17,506 nucleotides of DNA from Dunaliella salina. Its lineage: Eukaryota; Chlorophyta; Chlorophyceae; Chlamydomonadales; Dunaliellaceae. The position numbers were made by a program, and so were the translations under genes. The stretch's first letter is position 1, and each line of letters starts with the position of its first letter. Shown here piece after piece: positions 1-10,200 of this stretch. The notes under the pieces are model-generated. The model was not told the DNA's origin. It searched no databases and worked only from the letters and a program-made list of their open reading frames with translations. The stretch spans positions 156,006 through 173,511 of the forward strand of contig MU069845.1 of the NCBI GenBank assembly GCA_002284615.2, read 5' to 3'.

Positions 1-1093
1 CCCGCACCTCAGCTCATGTTGCTGCACGCACCCCACGCACCCAAGGCACCTCCCGCACCCCACGCACCCCCCCATGCCGGGGTCAGAAAAATGAAGGAAT
101 ACCAGAGGCCACTCCAACCCTTGCATACGAGTCTGTGGCAGCGGTTGTTTGGAGGTTGACAAGCATGCATCCATCAAGTGAGGAACGCTCAGGCATGTTT
201 AACTATGGTATTTACATATGTTTGGGATTCTGGCATATGGAACTGGCCAACCCCAGTCAAACGCCCAGCTGCTTGTTTGGAGCCACCCTGCACACCCGGG
301 CCCCCAAACTTGGCATGCGTACCTGAGGACCATGCTGAACAAGTCCTCATACATAGTTTGTGGCCAGAAGCAGTGCTTGCCTGGTTTCCCACTGTTTGCA
401 CCACTTTTGCCTAGCAGATGTGCCTGAAGGTGACCATGCACTAGGTGCTTTGGACCCAGTTTTGTTCCCCCCTTTTTTCACTCCCATGGATCAAGCTTGA
501 CCTACAACCTACCTGAGAGCCACAATATGGGATGAACGTAGGCCAGAGCAGGCGTTTTGGCACAACATCTTCCTTGAAATGGTCAAAAATGGCTTAAAAT
601 GTCTCAAAAGGTGTTACTGGCTCAATCCTAGGGCCCCGAACTCACTATCTTCTATTCAGCAGTACCAAATAAGTCGCCCTCAAATGCTCTGCATGCTTAC
701 TTGGCCCGAATTTCTTTGGGGCATCGACTCCCCACTTTTACACACAGCTTCTCTGAGCTGCTTTCAAGTATATTATGACATGCAAGGTCAAGCTCAGCAC
801 TTTCCTTTTTCTCGTAGATTGAATGAAGCTGAGTACCCTTTTCCTTATGCAGTTCAAAAGCCACCCGAGCTCCTTTCTGCAAGAGGTGTTCCCTTGCATC
901 GGGCCTCACGCACTCACCACAGCTGCAGGCAATCACGCCTGTACAAGCCAAGCCAGCAGACTTTGCCTTCACAAACAACTGTCCAAGCCAAACCAGCAGC
1001 CCTTCACAGACATGCCCTTGCGCACACATCACACATGCAGGTGGTCGGCACAGCCCCAACCAAGCCAGCAACCCCGCCACAGGGGTACTGCAG
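1..1093. other. 5' flank or intron with low-complexity C-rich DNA; no firm gene
   Basis: The first 80 bases are a degenerate CACGCACCCC repeat. From about 920 to 1075 a loose repeat built on CCAAGCCAGCAG recurs about three times, at roughly 943, 986 and 1057, ahead of the coding-looking segment at 1094. Long open frames exist on both strands from 580 to 1590. Outside the 1094-1505 segment their composition (Cys, Pro, His, Ser runs) does not look like conserved protein, so I do not call them. Confidence 0.4.
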
Positions 1094-1505
1094 GCGGAGA
1101 AGCGAGGTAGCCCGCACACAGCCAACAGAGGTGATGTGGTGGACTCAGCCACAAGCCAGCGCCCTGCACGCGGCGCCAGCACTGGGAGCCTGCCCCCCAT
1201 GTTGCTACCGGGGCTGCCAGGGTCATCCGTATTGGAGGATAGGGCACTGAACGGGGTTCCAGGGGTTGGCCAAGGAGCAGCAGGGCAGAGGGGGAGCCGT
1301 GGGTCTGGGGGCGTCCGGGAGCATGAAAAAGGAGACCTCAGCAAATCCTGGGCGGCAGGTATGGGGGCAGGAAGCGGAGTCGAGTCAGGGCTGAAGGGCA
1401 GACGAAACACTGTGCATTCCAGCATGGATTTAGCGGCTGCTATGGAGGCATGGAGCTCGAGTCCTGTGGCGGGCTGGCGTCCCAGTGAACGCCAGCAGCA
1501 TGCAG
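1094..1505 (+). CDS. Probable internal exon, Gly/Ser-rich disordered protein
   Basis: Following CTGCAG at 1088-1093, one plus-strand frame runs from AEKRGSPHTANRGDVVDS to ERQQHA and stops at a CAG|GTGGGT donor after base 1505, in phase 1. The 137 complete codons are rich in Gly, Ser, Ala and Arg, with alternating charge (REHEKGDLSKSW). This looks like disordered protein rather than random translation. A second donor, GCAG|GTATGG after 1358, would give a shorter exon. The exit phase fits the next candidate exon at 3219 (or 3237). No ATG start or upstream exon could be fixed. A 298-codon frame on the opposite strand (697-1593) overlaps it and is the main alternative. I recognise no family. Confidence 0.4.
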
Positions 1506-1602
1506 GTGGGTGTGCAAGTAGGAGGGTTAGCATCAAAAGCACTGAAATATTAAGGAAAGTGGACATGTACACAGGCCTGCAAGCGGACCGCATACCTGCA
1601 TA

Positions 1603-2330
1603 TACCGTAGTGACGCTAATGTATTACGAGGTGCCACAATAATTTCATTAATTTATTTACGAGCTTTAAGGTTTTACGAGGTCGTCTAGAAAATCTCATA
1701 GTTTGCGAACTTCTGTGTTTTCGCGTCTCATACGCTCGGCTCTTTGTCTTTACTCATCCATGGAGGAACCCTCCATCTCTCTACATCCGAGGAGTCTGTG
1801 GAGGAACATGCATGGGCTCCAGCTGTTGCCTGTTCCTCAGCTGCCTTTGCTGCAGCTGTTGCTGCCTGCTGCGTGTACTGCAACATGAGGATGCCATCCT
1901 CGTAGCCAGGAAGCTTGGTGGGGACCGGCTGAACTCACACTACCTTGGGGGGAGGTGCCTGAACCACTGGCAGGATTCTGGGCCAGCCCACAGGCCTTAG
2001 GAGAGGATGGCCTGGCTGCGCAAGCACCATGCAATGGCATCAGCCACCCTCTTGTCACACTCAGTCACCTGTTCTTCTGTGCATGGCACAAGGTTGAGGC
2101 GGGTGCAGAGCAGCTCCGGACCATCGCCTTCCTCACGCTTCCGCTTTGTACATCCCATGTCAAGAAGGGTTCTTTGCACCTTAGCTGCATTTTGGGGCGC
2201 TGTGACTTGCTTACTATAAACCTGTATCTTTTACGAGGCCTTGAAAAAGTGATTTTTAAAGGCGATCCACATTGCGAGGACCCTGAATAATTATGTAGTT
2301 AATCGCAAAACTCCCAAAGTCGCTACGGTA
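1603..2330. mobile_element. Decayed 728-bp DNA transposon with terminal inverted repeats
   Basis: The left end reads TACCGTAGTGAC and the reverse complement of the right end reads TACCGTAGCGAC: 11 of 12 bases match, followed by weaker similarity (TTACGA against TTGCGA). The heptamer TTACGAG occurs at 1624, 1657 and 1674 near the left end and at 2231 near the right end, like sub-terminal transposase-binding repeats. The ends are compatible with a TA target duplication, but because the repeat itself starts with TA the exact boundary and superfamily are uncertain. An 8-bp duplication, as hAT elements make, is absent. The element lies inside a probable intron (1506-3218), so it would be spliced out. 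The interior holds a broken minus-strand coding remnant, described separately. Confidence 0.45.
1719..2232 (-). pseudogene. Broken minus-strand coding remnant inside the transposon
   Basis: On the minus strand, from about 2232 down to 1997, an open frame includes VYSKQVTAPQNAAKVQ, a basic patch CTKRKREEGDG and LVPCTEEQVTECDKRVADA, then meets a stop. A different frame picks up from about 1910 with GYEDGILMLQYTQQAATA, an Ala/Glu-rich helix, and DVERWRVPPWMSKDKE, ending near 1725. At least one frameshift separates the halves. The layout (basic linker, acidic helix, then Trp/Cys residues) loosely recalls the N-terminal half of DUF659-type transposases. That resemblance is from memory and weak, and the flanking inverted repeats are not hAT-like. 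It could instead be a captured host gene fragment. Confidence 0.35.
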
Positions 2331-2644
2331 CGCAGAGACAATGCATCAGGAACTTGAGCTGTGTTCTGGCCCATGCTGCTGCTGCTGTCGCTGCTGCTGT
2401 CAACAAAACTTTTCCGCTCTTGTTTCAACAGGCTGTTCTCTTTCACAAGAAAAAGGGCAAACAGGCTGCTGAGTCCGTATGAGCCGAGGTGGCTCGTATT
2501 GCATGCATGCATCGCAATTTTTGATAGCGCGTCTGCAACACCACTCAGAATCTGGTGAGAGTCGCAGCATCTCTTCATGGTAAAGGCATGAATTATTGTT
2601 TGTCCCTTGTTGCAGCTCCTCAATGCATTTTTTAACGTTGTGTG

Positions 2645-2835
2645 CATGCCTCCCAACCCATCCTCTCAATAAAACCCCCTCTCAGCACAGCCTGCTCACT
2701 TGTGAAAACCTGTCCCTCTCCTTTGATCCCATCCCTCTCCTCCCTCTCCTTTGATCCCATCCTCTCATCCAAACCCATCCTCTTGTTACTTCACATCCTC
2801 TCATCATCTTTTCATCCCCACCCATCCCCTCCTGT
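2645..2835. repeat. Pyrimidine-rich CCCATCCTCTC-type repeat
   Basis: The plus strand is almost entirely C/T, with repeated CCTCTCCTTTGATCCCATCC and shorter CATCCTCTCATC units. It lies in the probable intron between the exons at 1094 and 3219. It has no coding character. Confidence 0.75.
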
Positions 2836-2999
2836 TTTCAAAATGGTGTCCAGAGGCAAGAATGCGCTGTGTAAGGGGTGTTCAGGTGATCCTGACTGCA
2901 TCTCATGACCCAATTAAGAGATAAGTTGGCCCACCAACAATCCAACAACAATCCACAGGAGGACTCACGGAAGCAATGAGACCAAACCACGCTTGCCTT

Positions 3000-3218
3000 G
3001 CACAATGGAGGGCAGCCTAGACTTGGTGGCTTGCGAGCACAGCCTGCCTAGCTTGCAATCAGGGTTCAGGGTTTTGGATTTAAGGTGAAGGGTTTGGGTT
3101 AAGGTGAAAGATTTTCTCCCTTGCACATAGACAGCCTGCCTACATATTACAGGCTACAGGACAAGCTTGCCTAGCTTACAATCTTCCCTTGCATAGGAAC
3201 AGCCTGCCTCACTTACAG
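3000..3218 (+). repeat. Loose AGCCTGCCT array ending on a 3' splice site
   Basis: Variants of ACAGCCTGCCT followed by a short AC/TT-rich stretch and AG recur at about 3039, 3131 and 3199, with a related AAGCTTGCCTAGCTTACAATC at 3163. The last copy, CCTGCCTCACTTACAG, supplies the acceptor of the candidate exon at 3219, and the copy at 3131 also ends in an AG (CATATTACAG). A G-rich stretch at 3061-3110 (GGGTTTGGGTTAAGG) lies between copies. Confidence 0.6.
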
Positions 3219-3391
3219 CCATGACCCTGCACGCAGGAGGGGACCCTGACCTGATGGCCAACAAGGGCACTCTGCCTCATTTGCCCAACGCACCCAGCCC
3301 AATGCTGGTGTCAGACAACCTGAAGCAGCGCATGCTGCAACAACCTGCCTCATCTTTTGCGGTACTCGAGTATTCTGCTTTGCTTATTGCT
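3219..3391 (+). CDS. Probable exon, protein of unknown function
   Basis: A plus-strand frame begins after the acceptor TTACAG (3218), or alternatively after CGCAG (3236), both in the same phase. It contains GGDPDLMANKGTLPHLPN and LVSDNLKQRMLQQPASS. The phase-1 start matches the phase-1 end of the candidate exon at 1094-1505. It can end at GCG|GTACTC (after 3360) or GCT|GTATGC (after 3391), both in phase 0, or read through to a stop at 3440-3442. Phase 0 also fits an acceptor at 3775 inside the first exon of the main gene. These segments may therefore belong to one long gene, or this may be the last exon of a separate gene ending at 3442. The composition is coding-like, but I recognise no family. 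Confidence 0.45.
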
Positions 3392-3442
3392 GTATGCTTT
3401 CCTTGCATCCAGACTCAGAGATGCGCCCTGTGGCTGGTGTGA

Positions 3443-3769
3443 AGAGATTGTTTGCTTGGAAGTCCCACGAGCATTGGCATGTACATTCAGGGTGTGGCAA
3501 CAATATCATTTAAAGACACAGACCTGTTTGTTCAGGATTCACAGCTTGCGACCTGCCTCCAACAAAGTAAAGCCTTCTCAAACGCCCCTTTCAATCACAC
3601 GGTCACAGCCCTTTTAGACACCATTTTCATATACATTTTCGTGACTACTGACTACTGTGAGTAGCCAAAGGCCGCTTTGCACAGGACACCTCTGCATGTA
3701 TACAAGCGCCGGACCATCTCACCTTGCCCTCAAGACCCTTGCCTCTGCGCGAATTTTTTCACTTCCGCC
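3443..3769 (+). other. Intergenic region or short intron before the main gene
   Basis: No open frame here is convincing. If the main gene starts at the ATG at 3770 this stretch is its promoter and 5' leader, though I see no clear TATA box. If transcription continues from the exon at 3219, it is an intron ending in the pyrimidine-rich tract before ATGCAG at 3770-3775. That tract (TTTTTTCACTTCCGCC) is a good acceptor context, so the choice between the two is open. Confidence 0.4.
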
Positions 3770-4132
3770 ATGCAGACCGCACGGTACGTCAAGAAGCGGA
3801 CAGCCACCCTCGTGTCCAACGGCGCAAGGCCTGACCAAGAGCTCCAAGCAATGCCCTTCTCTAAAGCTGCCAGGCCTGTGGCCCCTCTTTCGAGCCCCCC
3901 ACCCTATGGAGCTACCCAGGATGGCAGTGTTTTAGGCCCTGCCTATCATTCCTCCCCCTTTAATCACCCCCCCGCCCAAAGCTACTCATCCCCTGCTGCC
4001 CCTCCAGCAGCCTCGGCAACTGGTGCCCTGCAGCAAAACCAGCTACCAGCACAGAGGTGAGCCCGCACCTGCGCGCAGTGGAGAGGTTTCCAACACCAGC
4101 AGCCGTCAGCGACCTGGCAGCATTGTGGTGGA

Positions 4133-4207
<75 letters not shown>

Positions 4208-7200
4208 CCCCAAAACCCATAGCAGGAACCAAGCAAAAATGCTCGAATGCAAGCCACATCCAGGGCAGCCTCGCAAGCGGTCTCGCAGCCCTTGCTTGAA
4301 TTGTGTGCCGTACCCGTTTGTGCCCACCCAATGCAAATTCAAAACTGGTGTTTCGCGTTGCCAAATAAAGTTTAAATTCGGGTTCCGTGTTTTGTCTTGC
4401 TGCTATGCTGCAATTGATAAACCATGAGTGTGTTTGCACTTCACGCGCAGACGGTCTCAACCAGCTTGAGGTACCTGTTCTGCACTTCATCTGCTCATTC
4501 TACATTAAACCATTATAGGTACCTGTTCCGCACTTCATCTGCTCATTCTACATTAAACCATTCTACATTGTACCATTATAGGTACCTGTTCTGCACTTCA
4601 TCTGCTCATTCTACATTAAACCATTCTACATTAAACCTTTAGGTACCTGTTCTGCGCTTCATGCTCATTCTACATTAAACCATGCTCAAACCAAATCGCA
4701 TCATCAGCTTTGGATGCTTCTTCCTCAAAGCCAGACAATCTCAAGCTGCTTTGCCTCTTCCGCCCTTCCTCAGCTCAGGACAGCACATTTTGAATCATTC
4801 TGCTCAGACAAAATTACGTCATCTGCTCTGGGTGCCTCTTCTTCAAATGCAGACGTTCTCAAGCTGCTTTGGGTGCTTCTTTGCTCAAGGCGCCAGGAGG
4901 GGGTAGTGCAACAGCCCTTGGTCTTTCAGACCATGGCTTTGATGAGGAAGGTTTGTTTGAGGCAGTGCATTGTTTATGCTTTTCCTTAGAGGTCAATTTC
5001 CGCCCCAAAACACTTTCTTTCGATGCCCGTCACACATGTTACTTCCAAGCTTGAATGCTCGAGTTTGGTTCGGTCAGAATGATGCAATCAATGGCAATGA
5101 ACTTCTTTGTCTGCGGTTGCGGGCAGCCTGCTGAATCTGCAGCGCTGTTGGATCTATTTTTCAACCACAAAATCCGTTCTGGATCACCCACTGCGACAAA
5201 TTGCGTGTTCTTAAGATTTTCAGATTTTGTTGCAAATGAAATATTGTTGCCAAAAACGGGCTGAAAACCCAGTGGTTGGTTAAAAAAAACAGAATTTCAG
5301 TCATTTTCCGCTGGGAAACTTTAGCACAAAAGGTGAGCGGCAGGTAAACCTTGCCCTCATTTTCCAATTTGGAATCGTACTAGTTATAAGCATGCTGCGT
5401 AGGGATTGAAAATGCATAATCTTGGGAGTAGGAATGGCCCAATATTGGAGCTGCTGACCTTCTGTCAGAATCCAATGCCAAGGGAGCAATTTGTTCTTTG
5501 ATTTCTAACATATTTTGGTAAACGTATTTTTTTTCTCTGGAGAAGCGATGGCTGGAATCGTTACAAAATTGGAGGAATGCAACCGGGGATTTGCTAACCT
5601 CCTGGATTTTACGGGCCATGGCTGAGGTGGTGGAGGCATGAGTGATACATTTGCATTGTTTTTTCAAGCTTGCTTGTGTATTGAAGCTGATTGTTGCATG
5701 TCAATGTTTCTGCCTCACATGGCCTTACACATAATTATGTTGGCTTGGGAAGCACCAATCTTACCGATTTGATTCACCTCAAGCACCAATCTGACCAACT
5801 TCAATCCAATGAATCCAATTCGCACGAAGCTCCAATCTTACCAACTTCAATTCACTTTGCGCTCCGCCCTTTGAACCTGGGGCTGCCGCACTCCCTTCCT
5901 GCTCCTCCCTGTCGTTCTTGACATCCCTCCACATGGAGCTAGTCCTTGCCTCTGTACCTTAGCATGTTGCTCTGGGCCGGATGATGCCAGACTCTTTACA
6001 ACAGAAATTGTGTCTCCGCTGCACTTGTACACCCCCGTGTGCTTGCTCCCTTTGTTGTTTGAACTGCCACGCGCTAGCAGGATTGAAAAGCTCCACTCTC
6101 GTGAATGCCACTGGGGCTACCTCTGCCCATTGGTGTGCTCATCCTCAGAATCTCCAAATGATAAGCATGCATGATGGCCTTGTATCTTGCTGCTGCCACT
6201 TTTCCCAGGTGTGCTCATCTCTTGCCACACACGATGAGCATTTATGATTTTTCCCCTAGGTGTGATCATCTTCTCACACATAATGAGCATTTATGATGGT
6301 GATCATGGTAATCATCTTGCCACACATGATGAGCATGAATGACTGTCTCTTCCAGTTTTGATCATCTCTTGCCACACATGATGAGTATTTATTTATTATG
6401 GTGGTGATCATCTTGCCACACACGATGAGCACCTATAATTCTTCCCCTAGGTGTGATCATCTTCCACACGTAATGAGCGTTTATGATGGTAATCATCTTG
6501 CCACACATGATGAGCATTAATGACAGTTTTTCCCAGTTTTGATCATCTCTTGCCACACATGATGAGCATTTATTTATTTATGGTGTTGATCATCTTTCCG
6601 CACACGGTGAGCATTTATGGATTTTTCCCTTAGGTGTGATCATCTTCCCACACATAATGAGCGTTTCTGATGGTAATCATCTTGCCACACACGATGAGCA
6701 TTTATTATTTGTCCCCTAGGTGTGATCATCTTGCCACACACGATGAGCTTTATGATTTTTCCGCTAGGGGTGATCATCTTCCCACACGTAGTGAGCGTTT
6801 ATAATGGCGATCATCTTGCCACACACGATGAGCATTTTTGATGTTCTTCCCCCAGGTGTGATCATCTTGCCACACATGATGAGCATCTATGATGGTGTCT
6901 TGGACAACGAGCGGGGCTTTTTGAAGCATGTCAGCAAACATGCGCAGCCTCCTCATGCACGATGGAAGAGCCAGCCTCAACCCCCCCCTGTGTCGGTGAG
7001 CAGCTGCTGCTACGAATGTGCTTGGAATCATTTGCTACAAATGTGCGCGGGTTTATCATGTAAGAGACAATATTGATAATTGCTGTTGCACTTAATCACT
7101 GTATGAGGGCATGCAAAATCTGCTGCTGCCACAGCTTCCCCTGTGCCAAACACACTTATGCTCCCACGCAAAGGAGTGCTTTGAACTTGCCCTAGCATTC

Positions 7201-10200
7201 TGAAATCAGATAAAATAAAGGGCTGGTGATGACCTGCTCCTTCTGTGACGCCGCTGCTCCTTTCATCTCAGAAGGTGCTTCTTGGTAAGCGCTGCTACCA
7301 TTTGCTTCCCGCGAGCCATACTGCGAAGGGCCTCGCATTTCTTGTTAGCTTCCTTGAGAAACATCTTATACCCTTCAATGCCCTATGCTTGTGCAAGTCA
7401 TTAAGGTGGCCTTGAAAAAGCGCTGCTACCTTTGCTCCTGGGAGGTGCACTGAGATGGGCTCCACGTTTCTTGTTGTCCTCCTTCAGACCTATTGCCCTG
7501 TGATGGTTGCCAATTGCGCAGGTCTTGAAGATGCTCCTGGTAAGCGCTGCTTCCCTTCACCCCTCAGGAGCGCTCACTAACAGGCTCCACATTTCTTGTA
7601 GGCTTCCTTCAGACCCATATTGTTCCCCACGGTGGTTGCTGCTTGTGCAGGTCTTTCAGATGCTTCTTGATGTGCGCTGATACCCTTTGCTTCTTGGGAG
7701 GTGCTCTGAGATGTGCCTCACATTTTTTGTAGGCCTCCTCCAGACCCAAATCATGCCCTGCGATGGTTGCTGCTTGCGCAGGTCTTTCAGATGCTTCTTG
7801 GTAAAGCGCTGCTTCTGTTTGCTTCTCGGAAGGTGTAATGTGATGGGCTTCCCATTTCTTGTAGGCCTCCTTCAGACCCATATTGTGCCCCACGGTGGTT
7901 GCTGCTTGTGCAGGTCCTTCATATGCTTCTTGGGTGTGCACTGATACCCTTTGCTTCTTGGGAGGTGCTCTGAGGTGTGACTCACATTTCTTGTAGGCCT
8001 CCTTCAGACCCAATTTGTGCCCTGCGATGGTTGCCGCTTGCGCAGGTCTTTCGGATGCTTCTTGGTAAAGCTGCTTCTGTTTGCTTCTCGAGAGGTGTAA
8101 TGTGATGGGCTTCCCATTTCTTGTAGGCATCCTTCAGACCCAATTTGTGTGGTGGTTGCCGCTTGCGCAGGCCTTCCAGTACAAGCCGTTTGTCCAGGGC
8201 CTCCTGAACACAAGGAAGGGTGCCTTTGTGGATGGTGAGCAGCAGGACAGTGCTGAAGACCATTCTTTGGCAGCTAAGGAATCTGCAAGCTCACTCCAAG
8301 CAACGTAAGTGATCCTTGATGCCAGANGGGGGGGGGAGCAAGCCTCCTGTCACTCCGTAACTTTTTTTTGCGCTGCGTTGTATCTGAGCCGGCGCAAGGT
8401 AGGAACGGTGCTAGGCTGCTGTTACTCACCCAGATGGCAGTCTGTGACCGTCAAGCATCTTTGCTCCTCAAAATCCTGATCGAAGTGCCTTTGATCTTTG
8501 AAGGTCTGGAGTTCCTTCTTCCAGAGGGTTGCAAGGTGCCTGTGACCCTGCTCCTACCCTGTCATATTTCACTTTTCCTGGTAACATTGCTTTTGTTGCC
8601 TTGTTCTTTTTGCCTGCCCCAGTGATGTTGTTCCTCCTTAAGGCATTGCTCGTTTTGCCTTACTCTAGCTTTTGCTCTCCCCATACCCATGACATTTCCC
8701 CTCTCGTGGCAATGCCCTTTTTGCCTGGCACTTGCTTTTGCTTTTGCTGTTCTTGCTCGTCCCATTGACGTCTCCCTCTCCTATGACCCCACTTTTGTAA
8801 AAGTGACATCGGTCATATATTGACATTGACCATTTGACACTCCCCTCCCCTGTAACCCCACATCCGTAAAAACGGTCCGCCCAGTGGTGCTGGATAGAAG
8901 AAGGCCTTCAAACTTTACCCTCAGGAACACCCATGCTACGCTGAGATGCCCCTCACGTGTGCTGCGTGACCTCATTCTGTGCTCCTGCACAGAATCAAAG
9001 CCTCATTAGGCTCAAATGCTGGATGTCTCCTTTGCTGCTCCAACTGGTCTGGGGACACAAGGCCTTTTTTTTCGTTTTTGCTGAACTCAGATTTCGATAC
9101 GATGAAGAAATTTTCTATTCCAGGGAAGTGCCATTTTAGAACAAGCCACGGCCTTGAAAATCCTGAAATTGATATGATTGTATTAGTTATGCAAAAAAAA
9201 AAAAAAAAAAAGGTCTGGGAAACACCATCGCAGGTGCATTGCAGATATCTTTCCCTTCTCGACGCAAGGTTGCACATTGCAGGTGCGTGCTTTGCAGGCG
9301 CGCGCGTTGCAGGTGCATGCTTTTGCATGTGCACGCTTTGCAACCGCACATTGCAGATGTGCACTTTGCAGCCGCGTACTTTGCAGGTGCGCATTGCAGG
9401 TGCACCCTTTGCAGGCATGTGCTTTGCTGGTGCGTGCTTCGCAGTATGCGCTGTGCAGGCGCACATTGCAGATGTGTGCCTTGCAGGCGCCTCTCCCTTG
9501 TTTTGATTGAGGTGTTTTTCCTCCCTTTGCTGCCTCCCTTGCAGGTTCTCACAGAATTCGGTCCATAAGCACGATGACCCAAAGCCCTCCCTTTCAAGCC
9601 TTGCTTCCCTGAAGACGCTGCAGCGGTCCTCCTCTGTGAGTTCCCTTCCCTCTTCTACCTGCCTCCTAATTCTGGTCCCGGTTCCCAGAATTTGTCCAGT
9701 GAATTGAGAGCGTCAACAAGCATGTATCTGCTTCTCCATGAGCTCATATTGATCATACAGATCATTGGTAATGCAATGGGTCACATTCATGTTGATCATC
9801 ATTATGGTTGGGCACCCAACTCTGGGAGCCTCGGCGAGCATGAGACTTGCAGAAACTTGGAAGTTCTTTTTGGTAGAATGAAGAGACAGAAATGTGGCAG
9901 GCGTCAACAAGAATTGGAGCTCAAGACTCGGCGAGTCTCCGGGAGTCTATTTCAGGTGTGAGGTGGCGCTATTTACCCATGGCTAATCATAATGTAATGG
10001 TCGTAAGGATATGGATTTCATACACATGTTCTCCAAATGGTTACAGTCCAGCATGCAATGTCACTGCAAGGTCGGCTGAAGTCGATGGTGGCAAGCGGCA
10101 AGGCTTGTTAATGGCCATGGATATGGAATAATGCAATGGATCGTATTGATCATATTGGTCATCGGGAATGCAATGGATCATACGGACATAGAATAATTCA

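Noticed and set aside
697..1593. 298-codon minus-strand open frame
   Set aside because: Low-complexity Pro/Ser/Cys/Leu composition. It overlaps a better coding-looking plus-strand segment with splice sites, and nothing in it resembles a domain.
3061..3110. Telomere-like G-rich stretch (GGGTTTGGGTTAAGG)
   Set aside because: There are no regular TTTAGGG or TTAGGG units. It is only a short degenerate G/T-rich tract.
6081..6132. Short exon-like segment after GCTAGCAG
   Set aside because: Its 52-bp length would break the frame between exons 2 and 3, which already join cleanly.
6203..6870. CRISPR-like array of similar repeats
   Set aside because: Spacing is irregular, spacers are not unique but part of the same repeat, and the context is a eukaryotic intron.
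7609..8130. Minus-strand repeat protein of 173 codons
   Set aside because: The frame is kept by a 132-bp period and breaks at the outer units. The array ends exactly at a plus-strand exon. I kept it only as an alternative in the findings.
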